NCBI RefSeq assembly: GCF_026020075.1 | Contig: NZ_CP102772.1 | Location: 5,623,191 to 5,687,190, forward strand | Direction: 5' to 3' | DNA: 64,000 nt | Origin: Bosea sp. NBC_00550 | GTDB lineage: Bacteria > Pseudomonadota > Alphaproteobacteria > Rhizobiales > Beijerinckiaceae | Shown: piece after piece, positions 48,901 through 56,503 of the stretch | How positions within the stretch are numbered: the first letter of the stretch is position 1 | How the letters are laid out: each line of letters opens with the position of its first letter | The notes under the pieces: model-generated | Databases searched by the model: none | The model's input: the letters and a program-made list of their open reading frames with translations, nothing else | Told to the model about the DNA's origin: nothing | Translations under genes and position numbers: made by a program

Positions 48901-49500
48901 GACCGCGATCGCGAGCACGAGCCCGTCCTGATGCTCGGTGGCGTCGATATGGCGCGTGCCGAAGGCGCAGGCGAAACCGGCGAGCACGATCGCCACCAGA
49001 AACGGCAGGTCGCTCAGCAGGGGCACGCCCGGCATCAGCATGTGCCCGCCGGTCGCGGTAAGGAAGACCGACAGCGAATTGGCGACGGCCTTCAACTGCA
49101 ATGCGATGTAGGGCAGCGCGCCGATCACGGCGACGATGCAGACCAGCGCCGCCACGCGCTCGCTCTTGCCGTAGCGCGCGCCGACGAAATCGGCGATCGA
49201 GGTGATGTTCTGCGACTTGGCGATGCTGACGATGCGCCCGACGAAGCGATGGCCGAGGCCGATGACGAGGATCGGCCCGACATAGATGCCGAGGAAGTCG
49301 AAGCCGGCGCGATTGGCGAAGCCGACCGAGCCGTAGAAGGTCCAGGACGTGCAATAGACGCCGAGCGCCAGCGCATAGATCGTGGTGCGCGCCCGGCCGG
49401 TCATCAGCTTGCGGCCGGAGGTGTCGGCGATATGGGCGACGGCGAACAGCCCGCACAGATAGGCCAGCGCGACCAGGATGACGGACCACGTGGGGATCAT
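45928..49500 (-). CDS. Hybrid sensor histidine kinase with sodium:solute symporter-like domain
   Basis: A 1190-residue fusion. Residues 1-530 form about 13 helices of an SLC5/sodium-solute-symporter type domain. A PAS domain with LDRDLRLLAWNQAFIQLYDLP follows at about 645-755, then a coiled coil. The HisKA phosphoacceptor is H836 in AAASHDILQPLNAARL. The HATPase has NLISNAIKYTPNGK and GLGLGLSIVQ. A C-terminal receiver has D1118 in DVLIADYHLD and a K in LLNKP. CbrA-type proteins share this design and sense nutrients such as histidine or organic acids. No partner response regulator is next to it, so signalling may go through the receiver to another phosphorelay. Confidence 0.93.
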   Translation of the reverse strand: MIPTWSVILVALAYLCGLFAVAHIADTSGRKLMTGRARTTIYALALGVYCTSWTFYGSVGFANRAGFDFLGIYVGPILVIGLGHRFVGRIVSIAKSQNITSIADFVGARYGKSERVAALVCIVAVIGALPYIALQLKAVANSLSVFLTATGGHMLMPGVPLLSDLPFLVAIVLAGFACAFGTRHIDATEHQDGLVLAIAVESLIKLVAFLVLGFFIVYGLFGGPGDLLSQAAKPPSGMPPIWERTSSWPNFLTLTLLSSCAALLLARQFHMTIVENRDVRDVRRAAWMFPLYLVLINLFVLPLAAAGEILIPGSGIDRDMTVLLLPLQREAGVIALLVFVGGLSAATAMVIVASVALAIMISNHIVMPLLLRGRRTLSDPSRAGRRFNRSSDGNGSTGGDLGSQVVIIRRLGIFLVILLGYVYYRASGEAALVSIGLLSFAATAQIAPAFFGGLLWRRGTALGAVAGLTIGTLVWAYTLLMPSLALPGGWWSEIIANGPFGAESLRPEALFGLDWPALPHGVFWSLGLNILAYIGFSLLRPANAMERLQANAFVESQPATMAQSFSLWRTSVTEGELQSTIARYLGQERTERAFDGFNTGRGETTEPGRDADIHLLRFGEHLLSSAIGAASSRLVLSLLLKRRNLSTEAAFKLLDDASAALQYNRDILQHGLDHAGQGITVLDRDLRLLAWNQAFIQLYDLPPSLVRFGTGLDEIVRFNAARGAYGDGAQDDLMAARLESFVNDREPVRLKLFPSKKVIEVRTNALPDGGFVTTYTDITETVAGEEELERANESLEKRVAERTEELLHVNAELQRAKAEAEAANASKTRFLAAASHDILQPLNAARLYATSLVERDRTAGHPDLAENIDASLDAVEEILTALLEISRLDGGALKPELSSFRLDELMRQLQREFEPSAQEKGLKLVFMPTSLTLRSDRRLLRRLLQNLISNAIKYTPNGKVLIGCRRRGNQVAVEVIDTGLGIPQSKQKTVFREFQRLDQGAKVARGLGLGLSIVQRIARALDHGLTLDSAPGRGSRFSVLVPRAAPLPAMATGAAPRNAPAGQLAGMRLLVIDNEPAILDGMKRLLEGWGCQVTIAPGLDEALPHVGSKGEADVLIADYHLDHGNGLTAITALRARARTPMPAILLTADRTPHVREAASALDVYLLNKPLKPAALRALLAQWRATRLAAE

Positions 49501-49780
49501 GGTGCGATCCGTGGCGCTGGGATGCGCGAGAGGGGCCGGAGTTCGGGCGCCATGAACCTTCGCTTCGAAATAAGCTTCCGCTTCGAGCTTTGTGACATTT
49601 TATCGGACGCCTCCGGCCCCCGCCATAAGACATTGGCGCAAGTCATCCCCAGCTCTTTGTCGCAAAAGCCGCAATCGACGCTGTTTTCGCGGGTATTCAG
49701 GCTTTCCCTGGTCCAGCGGGTTGGTCTAGCGTCCGATATCGGCTGATGGGGAAGCTCGTCGACTAGCTTAGGGGTACAGC

Positions 49781-50200
49781 ATGCTGAAGGAATTCAAGGA
49801 ATTCGCACTGAAGGGCAATGTCATGGATCTCGCCATCGGCGTGGTCATCGGCGCATCCTTCGGCAGGATCGTAGACTCCCTCGTCCAGGATATCATCATG
49901 CCGTTCATCGGCGCTCTCGGCGGCGTCGATTTCTCGAACTACTTCTTCGGCCTCAACCGTGCCGTCACGGCCCCTGTGCTCGACGAAGCGAAGAAGCAGG
50001 GCGCCGTGCTGGCCTACGGCAACTTCGTCACGGTCGCGATCAACTTCGTGATCATCGCCTTCGTCCTCTTCCTCGTGGTCAAGGGCATCAACCAGCTCAA
50101 GCGCAAGGCGGAAGCGGCGCCGGCGACGCCCGCGGCAACCCCCGCCGATGTCGCACTCCTGACCGAGATTCGCGATCTCCTGAAGCAGAAGGCCGTCTGA
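49781..50200 (+). CDS. mscL: Large-conductance mechanosensitive channel
   Basis: A 139-residue MscL pore protein. [35 protein letters not shown] is the first helix with its N-terminal S1 helix; the second helix is around [22 protein letters not shown]; the cytoplasmic [12 protein letters not shown] bundle ends the protein. It opens under membrane tension to release solutes in osmotic downshift. Divergent from the kinase gene by 280 bp. Confidence 0.97.
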   Translation: MLKEFKEFALKGNVMDLAIGVVIGASFGRIVDSLVQDIIMPFIGALGGVDFSNYFFGLNRAVTAPVLDEAKKQGAVLAYGNFVTVAINFVIIAFVLFLVVKGINQLKRKAEAAPATPAATPADVALLTEIRDLLKQKAV

Positions 50201-50322
50201 GGCGGGTGGTTGGGAGGCGCTGATTCATCACCGGCGCCGATTGACCTGATCTCGCGATTTCATGCCAGCCGGCGCCGCGATCGGCTAAAGGAGGGCATCG
50301 AATTTCGCGAGGTCGAAGCCCC

Positions 50323-51516
50323 ATGAACACCACCGTCCTGCCCGGCAGCACCCTGGTCGCCGAGCTTCGGCCCGAAGCGCGCAACGCGCCGGAAAGCGGG
50401 ATCGTCGAGGTCATGAACTACGGCCGGCTGCGGCCGGGCCTGATCCCGCTCTGGGTCGGGGAGGGCGATCTGCCCACTCCGTCCTTCATCAGCGAGACGG
50501 CGGCGCGCTCGCTGGCGGCGGGCGAGACCTTCTACACCTGGCAGCGCGGCATTCCCGAGCTGCGCGAGGCGCTGGCGCGCTATCATGAGCGCCTCTACGG
50601 CCAAAGCTTCTCGCCGGAGCGCTTCTTCGTCACCGGCTCGGGCATGCAGTCGGTCCAGATCGCGGTCCGCATGATCGCCGGCCCCGGCGACGAGCTCATC
50701 ATTCCGACGCCGGCCTGGCCCAATTTCGGCGCAGCGGTCTCCGTCGCCGGCGCGCGCGCCGTCTGCGTGCCGATGGACTACGCCCAGGGCCGCTTCACGC
50801 TCGATCTCGACAAGCTCGCCGCCGCGATCACGCCGAAGACGCGCGGCATCCTGATCAACTCGCCCTCCAACCCGACCGGCTGGACCGCGACACGGGCCGA
50901 GCAGGAGGCGCTGCTCGCGCTCTCGCGCAAGCACGGCCTGTGGATCGTCGCCGACGAAATCTATGGCCGCTTCGTCTATGACGGTTCGGAGCGTGCATCG
51001 TCCTTCCACGACATCATGGATGCCGAGGACCGTGTCGTCTTCGTCCAGACCTTCTCCAAGAACTGGGCGATGACCGGCTGGCGCATCGGCTGGATCGAGG
51101 CGCCGGAAGCTTTCGGCCAGGTCATCGAGAACCTGATCCAGTACTCGACCTCCGGCTCGCCGGTTTTCGTGCAGCGCGGCGCCGTGGCTGCGCTCGACGA
51201 GGGCGAGGGCTTCGTCGCCGAGCAGATCGCGCGCGCCGCGGAAGGCCGCCGTATCATCTTCGAGGGCCTGAAGGCCACGAACCGGGTCACCCTCACTGCG
51301 CCCGTCGGCGCCTTCTACCAGTTCTTCTCGGTCGATGGTCGCGAGGATTCCCGCAAGCTCGCGCTCGATCTGGTCGACACCGCCAATGTCGGCCTTGCGC
51401 CCGGCACGGCCTTTGGCCCCGGTGGTGAGACCGGCCTGCGCCTGTGCTTCGCGCGCAAGTCGTCCGATCTGGTCGAGGCTGTCGCACGCCTGCAGAAGGC
51501 GCTGACGGCAGCCTGA
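50323..51516 (+). CDS. PLP-dependent aminotransferase, class I/II
   Basis: A 397-residue aspartate-aminotransferase-fold enzyme. The PLP lysine lies in QTFSKNWAMTGWRIGW; NSPSNPTG, IVADEIYG and the substrate Arg in GLRLCFARKS are the usual motifs. The exact amino acid is not clear; kynurenine, aspartate and unknown aminotransferases share this pattern. It is 123 bp downstream of mscL and 120 bp ahead of the AbrB gene, same strand, probably separate units. Confidence 0.9.
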   Translation: MNTTVLPGSTLVAELRPEARNAPESGIVEVMNYGRLRPGLIPLWVGEGDLPTPSFISETAARSLAAGETFYTWQRGIPELREALARYHERLYGQSFSPERFFVTGSGMQSVQIAVRMIAGPGDELIIPTPAWPNFGAAVSVAGARAVCVPMDYAQGRFTLDLDKLAAAITPKTRGILINSPSNPTGWTATRAEQEALLALSRKHGLWIVADEIYGRFVYDGSERASSFHDIMDAEDRVVFVQTFSKNWAMTGWRIGWIEAPEAFGQVIENLIQYSTSGSPVFVQRGAVAALDEGEGFVAEQIARAAEGRRIIFEGLKATNRVTLTAPVGAFYQFFSVDGREDSRKLALDLVDTANVGLAPGTAFGPGGETGLRLCFARKSSDLVEAVARLQKALTAA

Positions 51517-51635
51517 CACGACCCCTGCCGCAGGCACAGGGCGGCTCTGTTCCAGAGACGCTCCTGACCGGTTGACCACTTGGGAGCCCGCCGCCATGAA
51601 CGGCGGGCGCCGCCTTCCTCCGGCGCGCCCGGAGC

Positions 51636-52700
51636 ATGATGAAACCGTTCGGCTACCCATCGACCCGGCTGACGATCCTCTGGCGGGAGATCCTGGTCAT
51701 AGCGCTGGCCGCGGCGGGAGGAGGCGCTTTCGCACTGCTGGGCATGCCCGCGGCGTGGCTCTCGGGCTCGATGTTGCTGAGCGCGATCGTGGCGCTGCTG
51801 CGCCCGCTGCCGACGCTGCGGCGTCCCTGGTTCGATGCGACCATGGTGCTCTCCGGCACGATCCTCGGCTCCGCTGCCACCCCGGATGCCCTGGCCGCTG
51901 CGGCGCGCTATCCGGCCTCGCTGGCTATCCTTCTGCTCGGTGTCGCCGCTATCATGTTCGCGACCGGCGCTTATCTGCGCCATGTCGCGCGCTGGCCCTG
52001 GATCGATGCGCTGCTGGCCGCCGCGCCCGGTGCGCTCTCCACCGTGCTTGCAGTGGCGCAGGCCAAAGGCGCGAATATCGGCCGCATCTCGGTCGTCCAG
52101 CTCTTCCGGCTGCTCGTGCTGGTGGCGCTGCTGCCCAGCGTGATGCAACTCACTGGCGCATCGGCTGGGATGCCCGTTCCCGATGTCCTGTCGGTCGGCG
52201 CCTCGACCATGCTCGGCGTGACGATGGCTGGGCTCGTGCTCGGCCTCGTTTTCGAGCGCCTCGGCATGGCGGCACCGCTGATGTTCGGCGCGACCTTCGC
52301 CAGCTCCTTCCTGCATGGCAGCGGGATGGTCGAGGGCTCGCTGCCCATGCCGATCCAGATCGCCGTGCAGATCCTGCTCGGCTCGACCATGGGCGGGCGC
52401 ATCGCCCATATCCCGCGCAACGAGCTCAGGGGCCTGTTTCCGCTCGCCATCGGCGGCTTTGCGGTCTCGATCGGCGTCGCCTTCCTCTTCGCCTGGCCGG
52501 CCGCCTGGCTCGCGGGCGTCTCCTATGCCAGCGGCATGGCGGCCTTCGCGCCGGGCGGGCTGGAGGCGATGGCGATGCTCGCCTTCGCCATGAGCCTCGA
52601 CACGCTCTATGTCGGCGCCCACCATCTCGTTCGCTTCGTCATCATCGGGCTGGCGATGCCGCTCGTCCTGACCCGCATCAAGAGCGCGCCACCGCGCTGA
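51636..52700 (+). CDS. AbrB-family membrane protein
   Basis: A 354-residue integral membrane protein with about ten helices, of the AbrB duplicated-domain family (not the Bacillus transition-state regulator). Two half-repeats are visible, each with a Gly/Ala-rich helix and a P-A-WL[A/S]G turn: MPAAWLSGSMLL and WPAAWLAGVSYASG. Members are called ammonia-monooxygenase-like or regulator of sulfur/aromatic genes without proof. The first codon may be ATG 51636 or 51639, with GGAG directly ahead. Confidence 0.85.
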   Translation: MMKPFGYPSTRLTILWREILVIALAAAGGGAFALLGMPAAWLSGSMLLSAIVALLRPLPTLRRPWFDATMVLSGTILGSAATPDALAAAARYPASLAILLLGVAAIMFATGAYLRHVARWPWIDALLAAAPGALSTVLAVAQAKGANIGRISVVQLFRLLVLVALLPSVMQLTGASAGMPVPDVLSVGASTMLGVTMAGLVLGLVFERLGMAAPLMFGATFASSFLHGSGMVEGSLPMPIQIAVQILLGSTMGGRIAHIPRNELRGLFPLAIGGFAVSIGVAFLFAWPAAWLAGVSYASGMAAFAPGGLEAMAMLAFAMSLDTLYVGAHHLVRFVIIGLAMPLVLTRIKSAPPR

Positions 52701-52751
52701 CGGTCCACGCGGGGTAAGCTTAACAATCCATTATACTTCATCTCCTTCATT

Positions 52752-52818
52752 GCGAGTTCGGTGCAAATCCGAATTCACTCGCTCCTGTTAAGTCATGGCC
52801 GTCGACTTGCTTCGACGG
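52752..52818 (+). promoter_or_regulatory. Two-hairpin leader before the FAD oxidoreductase
   Basis: Hairpin 1 (52752-52782): GCGAG and TTCGG pair with CCGAA and CTCGC, 10 bp in all, with a 7-nt loop and a TTCA bulge. Hairpin 2 (52799-52818): CCGTCGA / TCGACGG, 7 bp with a 6-nt loop, ending 16 nt before the ATG. The DNA just upstream is AT-rich and has TATACT at 52732. It may be a cis-regulatory leader; no known riboswitch class is recognised. Confidence 0.45.
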
Positions 52819-52834
52819 ATACGGAGCGATCTCC

Positions 52835-54190
52835 ATGAACATCGCCGTCCAGTCGCCCAGCGTGTGGCGCCGCTTTGCCAAGCCCGTCGCGATCATCGGT
52901 GCCGGCATCGCCGGCCTGACGGCCGCCTTCGACATCGAGCGCCGGGGCCTGCGCGCCACCGTCTTCGAAAGCGGCAAGGCGGTCGGCGGCATGGCATCCT
53001 CCTTCAAGGACGCCGATGGCTACACCTATGATTTCGGCGCGCATTTCGTCAGCAACCGGCTGGCCGATGCGATGGGCGCCAGCTCCGTCTCGCGAACGGT
53101 CCATCACTACGGCGAGGCGGTCGCGCTCGGCCAGAAAAGCTACAGCTACCCCTTCGGCCTGGCGCTTTCGCCGCGATACGCCGTCAGCGCCGTGTCGGCA
53201 CGTCTCAATCCCCAGCCCGTCCAGAACGCCGCCGACTGGTTCCGCAACGCCTATGGCGAAGCGCTGGCCGAGGATGTCGCGATCCCGCTCGCCGAGGCCT
53301 GGTCGGGCGCGCCGGCGAGCGAGCTTTCGCCTGCCGTCGGCAACAAGCTCGCCGCCGGGGTGATGAAGACCTTCTATCTGAAGGCGGCCTCGCGCCTCTC
53401 GGGCAGGGCGGTCTGCAACGGCTATTCGCATGAGATGCCGGAGAGCCCGCGCGTCTACCACGTCTATCCGGAAGGCGGCGTCGCCAAGCTGCTGGAGCCG
53501 ACCGTGGCCCACCTCAGTGACAGCATCGCGCTGGAATCGAAGGTCGAGCGCGTCTTCGTCGAGAACGGCAAGGTCGCCGCTGTGAAGGTCAACGGCCGCG
53601 AGATCGGCGTCTCCGCCGTCATCAGCACGGCGCCGGTCCATATCCTGCCCAATCTCGTCGAGGGCACCGACGCGCTCGACGAGCTGCGCAGCTTCCGCTA
53701 CCGCCCGATGATCTTCGTCAACCTGCGCTTCGAGGGCCGCAACCTGCTGCCCGACACGATGCTGTGGGTGCCGGATCGCACGCAGCCCTTCTTCCGCGTG
53801 ACGGAAGCGCCTTTCTCGATGCCCTGGCTCGCGCCGGAGGGGCGCACGCAACTGACCTTCGACATCGGCTGCGAGGTCGGCGACGCCTGGTGGACGATGT
53901 CCGACGAGAAGCTGGCCGAGGCCTGTCTCGAAGGACTCTGCCGCATCTATCCGCATCTGCGCAGCCGCTATGTCGGCCCCGGCGGCATGCTGAAGACGCC
54001 CTTCGCCTATCCGGTCTATCTCGGCGCCTATGAGCAGCGCCGCCAGGATTTCGCACGCAGCACCGGCGTCGCCGGCCTCTACAGCATCGGCCGCAACGGC
54101 GAGTTCGCCCATCTCCTGATGGAGGACATCTACTGGCGCACGCTCAAGCGTATGAACGACGTTGCCGACTATGTCGGGCGGGACGTATAG
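52835..54190 (+). CDS. FAD-dependent oxidoreductase, amine-oxidase/UDP-galactopyranose-mutase type
   Basis: A 451-residue flavoprotein. Dinucleotide site AIIGAGIAGLTAAFDIERRGLRATVFES is at about 20-46, followed by VGGMASSF; YPFGLALSP, VYHVYPEGGVAKLLE and the C-terminal GLYSIGRNGEFAHLLMEDI are also seen. The NAD(P)-binding Rossmann and oxidase domains match protoporphyrinogen oxidase-like and UGM-like enzymes; no single substrate can be chosen. It has a 134-bp leader with two hairpins. The gene stands alone. Confidence 0.85.
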   Translation: MNIAVQSPSVWRRFAKPVAIIGAGIAGLTAAFDIERRGLRATVFESGKAVGGMASSFKDADGYTYDFGAHFVSNRLADAMGASSVSRTVHHYGEAVALGQKSYSYPFGLALSPRYAVSAVSARLNPQPVQNAADWFRNAYGEALAEDVAIPLAEAWSGAPASELSPAVGNKLAAGVMKTFYLKAASRLSGRAVCNGYSHEMPESPRVYHVYPEGGVAKLLEPTVAHLSDSIALESKVERVFVENGKVAAVKVNGREIGVSAVISTAPVHILPNLVEGTDALDELRSFRYRPMIFVNLRFEGRNLLPDTMLWVPDRTQPFFRVTEAPFSMPWLAPEGRTQLTFDIGCEVGDAWWTMSDEKLAEACLEGLCRIYPHLRSRYVGPGGMLKTPFAYPVYLGAYEQRRQDFARSTGVAGLYSIGRNGEFAHLLMEDIYWRTLKRMNDVADYVGRDV

Positions 54191-54240
54191 CGCCGCGACC
54201 CGCTGGCCTGACGCCGGTCAGAGTATCCTCGTTTTTCACC

Positions 54241-54355
54241 GAAACGCGTGGTCATCCCGGGCTTGACCCGGGATCCATGCCAGAGCGCTTCCGGTCAAGG
54301 TTCAGGCATGGATCCCGGCTCTCCGCTTCGCTGCGGCCGGGATGACCCGCGTTTC
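54241..54355. repeat. Family D nested palindromic repeat
   Basis: Outer arms GAAACGCGTGGTCATCC and GGATGACCCGCGTTTC (16 bp with one mismatch/gap); inner arms GGGATCCATGCC and GGCATGGATCCC. It lies between the convergent FAD oxidoreductase and SMP-30 genes. Confidence 0.8.
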
Positions 54356-54374
54356 CATGACAACGCAGTGCGCC

Positions 54375-55307
54375 CTAGGGCCTCATCGCTCCGTTCGTGT
54401 GCGTCATCACCGCATAGAGCGAGGTCGTGCCGCAGATGAACAGGCGGTTGAGCTTCGGCCCGCCCCAGCAGACATTGGCGACGATCTCGGGGATCGCGAC
54501 CTTGCCGATCAGCGTGCCGTCCGGGTGGTAGATGTGGACGCCATCGGTCGCGCTCGTCCAGATCCGGCCCTCGATGTCCAAGCGGAAGCCGTCGAACAGC
54601 CCCGCCGTGCAGGTCGCGAAGACTTTTGAGGCGCCGAGCGTCTCGCCATCAGCCTCGACAGTGACGGCGCGGATGTGGCGCGGCCCGTTCTCGGGATCAT
54701 GGCTCGCGCCGGTATCGGCGATGTAGAGGATGCTCTCGTCCGGCGAGAAGGCGAGGCCGTTGGGCTTGACGAAATCGTCGGCGACGATCGCGATCTCGCC
54801 GGTCCGCCCGTCGATGCGGTAGACGTTGCAGGTGCCGATCTCGCTCGGCGACTTGTCGCCCTCGTAGTCGCTGAGGATGCCGTAATCGGGATCGGTGAAC
54901 CAGATCGAACCGTCCGATTTCACCACCACATCGTTTGGCGAGTTCAGGCGCTTGCCGCCGAAATGGCTGGCCAGCACCGTGATCGAGCCGTCATGCTCGG
55001 TGCGCGTCACCTGCCGCCCGCCATGCTCGCAGGTGACGAGCCGGCCCTGCGTGTCGACGGTGTTGCCGTTTGAGTTGCGCGCCGGTTGGCGGAAGACCGC
55101 CGTCTGGCCCGAAAAGGCGTCGTAGCGCAGCATCCGGTCGTTCGGAATGTCGGACCAGACAAGCGAGTTGTGCGCCGGAAACCAGGCCGGCCCCTCCGAC
55201 CAGCGTGCGCCTGTCCAGAGCCGCTCGACCCGGGCCGAGCCGGGAATGACGCGGTGGAAACGCGGATCGAGGACCGAAACCCCCGTGCCTTCGAGCACGC
55301 CGAACAT
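54375..55307 (-). CDS. SMP-30/gluconolactonase family protein
   Basis: A 310-residue six-bladed propeller lactonase. NSPNDVVVKSDGSIWFTDPDYG and KPNGLAFSPDESILYIADTG hold the metal ligands. It probably hydrolyses a sugar lactone to the acid. ATG 55307 has AAGGGAGGAATGAC ahead, so it is preferred over a longer frame from 55337. A family B repeat precedes it, and a LysR gene lies upstream. Confidence 0.9.
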   Translation of the reverse strand: MFGVLEGTGVSVLDPRFHRVIPGSARVERLWTGARWSEGPAWFPAHNSLVWSDIPNDRMLRYDAFSGQTAVFRQPARNSNGNTVDTQGRLVTCEHGGRQVTRTEHDGSITVLASHFGGKRLNSPNDVVVKSDGSIWFTDPDYGILSDYEGDKSPSEIGTCNVYRIDGRTGEIAIVADDFVKPNGLAFSPDESILYIADTGASHDPENGPRHIRAVTVEADGETLGASKVFATCTAGLFDGFRLDIEGRIWTSATDGVHIYHPDGTLIGKVAIPEIVANVCWGGPKLNRLFICGTTSLYAVMTHTNGAMRP

Positions 55308-55331
55308 GTCATTCCTCCCTTGCTGCCGGGT

Positions 55332-55429
55332 CGTCATTCTCGGGCGAAGCGAAGCGTAGACCCGCGAATCTCAGGCAGAAAGAGCAGATCTCTTGTCTTG
55401 AGATGCCCGGGTCAAGCCCGAGCATGACG
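55332..55429. repeat. Family B nested palindromic repeat, inverted copy
   Basis: In the reverse orientation to 31667: CGTCATTCTCGGGCGAAGCG at the left and GCCCGGGTCAAGCCCGAGCATGACG at the right. It lies between the SMP-30 and LysR genes. Confidence 0.8.
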
Positions 55430-55458
55430 GTACGGCTCGATCTCGATCCGGCAAGCGT

Positions 55459-56364
55459 CTAAAGCGCAAGCCCCGCATCCCAATAGGGCGTGGCGCCGTA
55501 GAGCTCGCCGAGATAGTCGACGAAGGCGCGCACCTTCTGCTCGAGATGTCGGCGGCTCGGATAGACCGCATAGACCGCGACACGCGAGCCCACCGCATAG
55601 GCCGGCAGCACGCGCTGCAAAGCCCCCGATTTCAGCTCCGGCCCGACATCCCAGGTCGAGCGCAGCGCGATGCCGACGCCCGCCAGCAGTGCCTCGCGCA
55701 CGACCTCGCTCGAATTGGTGCGCAAAGGGCCGTTGACCCGGACCGAGACCGGCCCCTCCGGCCCGTCGAGCCGCCAGTGGTCGGCATTGTGGGCGATCAG
55801 GGTGTGGCGGCCGAGATCGCCGATCTCGCTTGGCGTGCCATGGGCGGCGAGATAGCCCGGCGTGGCGCAGAGGACGCGATGGTTCGGCGCGAGCCGCTTC
55901 GCGACGAGGCTCGAATCCTGCAGGTCGGCGATCCGGATCGCGAGGTCGAAACCCTCCCCGACGACATCGACGAAGGCGTCGCTGAGCACGAGGTCGACCG
56001 TCACCAGCGGGTTGGCGTCGAGGAAGCGTTTCAGATGCGGCGCGACATGCATCCGGCCGAACGAGGTCGGGGCCGAAACCCGTAGCGTGCCCCGCACTTG
56101 CCCCGCGCCGCTCGCCACCCAGGCCTCGGCCTCCTCGATCGAGGACAGGATCGAGACGACGCGCTCGTAGAAGCCCTGTCCGGCTTCCGTCAGTGCGAGC
56201 TGGCGGGTCGTACGCTGGAGCAAGCGCACGTCGAGCCGCTCCTCCAGCCGGCGGATGCGCTTGGAGATCACGGCCGGCGACAGGTTGAGCTGGCGCCCGG
56301 CCGCCGACATGCTCTTGGTCGTGACGACATGCGCGAACACGTCGAGATCGCCGAACCGGTCCAT
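55459..56364 (-). CDS. LysR-family regulator, divergent from glcD
   Basis: A 301-residue LysR regulator. HTH region DLDVFAHVVTTKSMSAAGRQLNLSPAVISKRIRRLEERL, then RLLQRTTRQLALTEAG. The effector domain begins GTLRVSAPTSFGR and contains the DAFVDVVGEGFDLAIRI segment of the PecT/DsdC-like group. It is transcribed divergently from glcD (140-bp gap) and probably controls the glc operon, in place of the GntR-type GlcC of E. coli. An inverted repeat lies in that gap. Confidence 0.9.
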   Translation of the reverse strand: MDRFGDLDVFAHVVTTKSMSAAGRQLNLSPAVISKRIRRLEERLDVRLLQRTTRQLALTEAGQGFYERVVSILSSIEEAEAWVASGAGQVRGTLRVSAPTSFGRMHVAPHLKRFLDANPLVTVDLVLSDAFVDVVGEGFDLAIRIADLQDSSLVAKRLAPNHRVLCATPGYLAAHGTPSEIGDLGRHTLIAHNADHWRLDGPEGPVSVRVNGPLRTNSSEVVREALLAGVGIALRSTWDVGPELKSGALQRVLPAYAVGSRVAVYAVYPSRRHLEQKVRAFVDYLGELYGATPYWDAGLAL

Positions 56365-56380
56365 CAGCGCCCCACCTTTT

Positions 56381-56398
56381 CCATTTCGGAAATAATGG
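56381..56398. promoter_or_regulatory. Inverted repeat in the LysR-glcD gap
   Basis: CCATTTCGGAAATAATGG: inner ATTTC-G-GAAAT is a perfect inverted repeat, with an outer CCATT/AATGG pair. It starts 17 bp from the LysR ATG in the divergent region. Candidate regulator site. Confidence 0.45.
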
Positions 56399-56503
56399 CT
56401 GGCTTTATGCGCACGCTGCAAGAGGCATTGAATTGGTCTAATCTGCCGCGCACAGAGAGTGTCGATGTGCGGCGCGTCCGCGCCGCGGAGATGGGAGGGA
56501 GAG

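Noticed and set aside
45958..49633. Long frames at 45958-47892 (plus) and 47123-49633 (minus)
   Set aside because: Both are shadows of the hybrid kinase gene, which shows consistent domain structure in its own frame.
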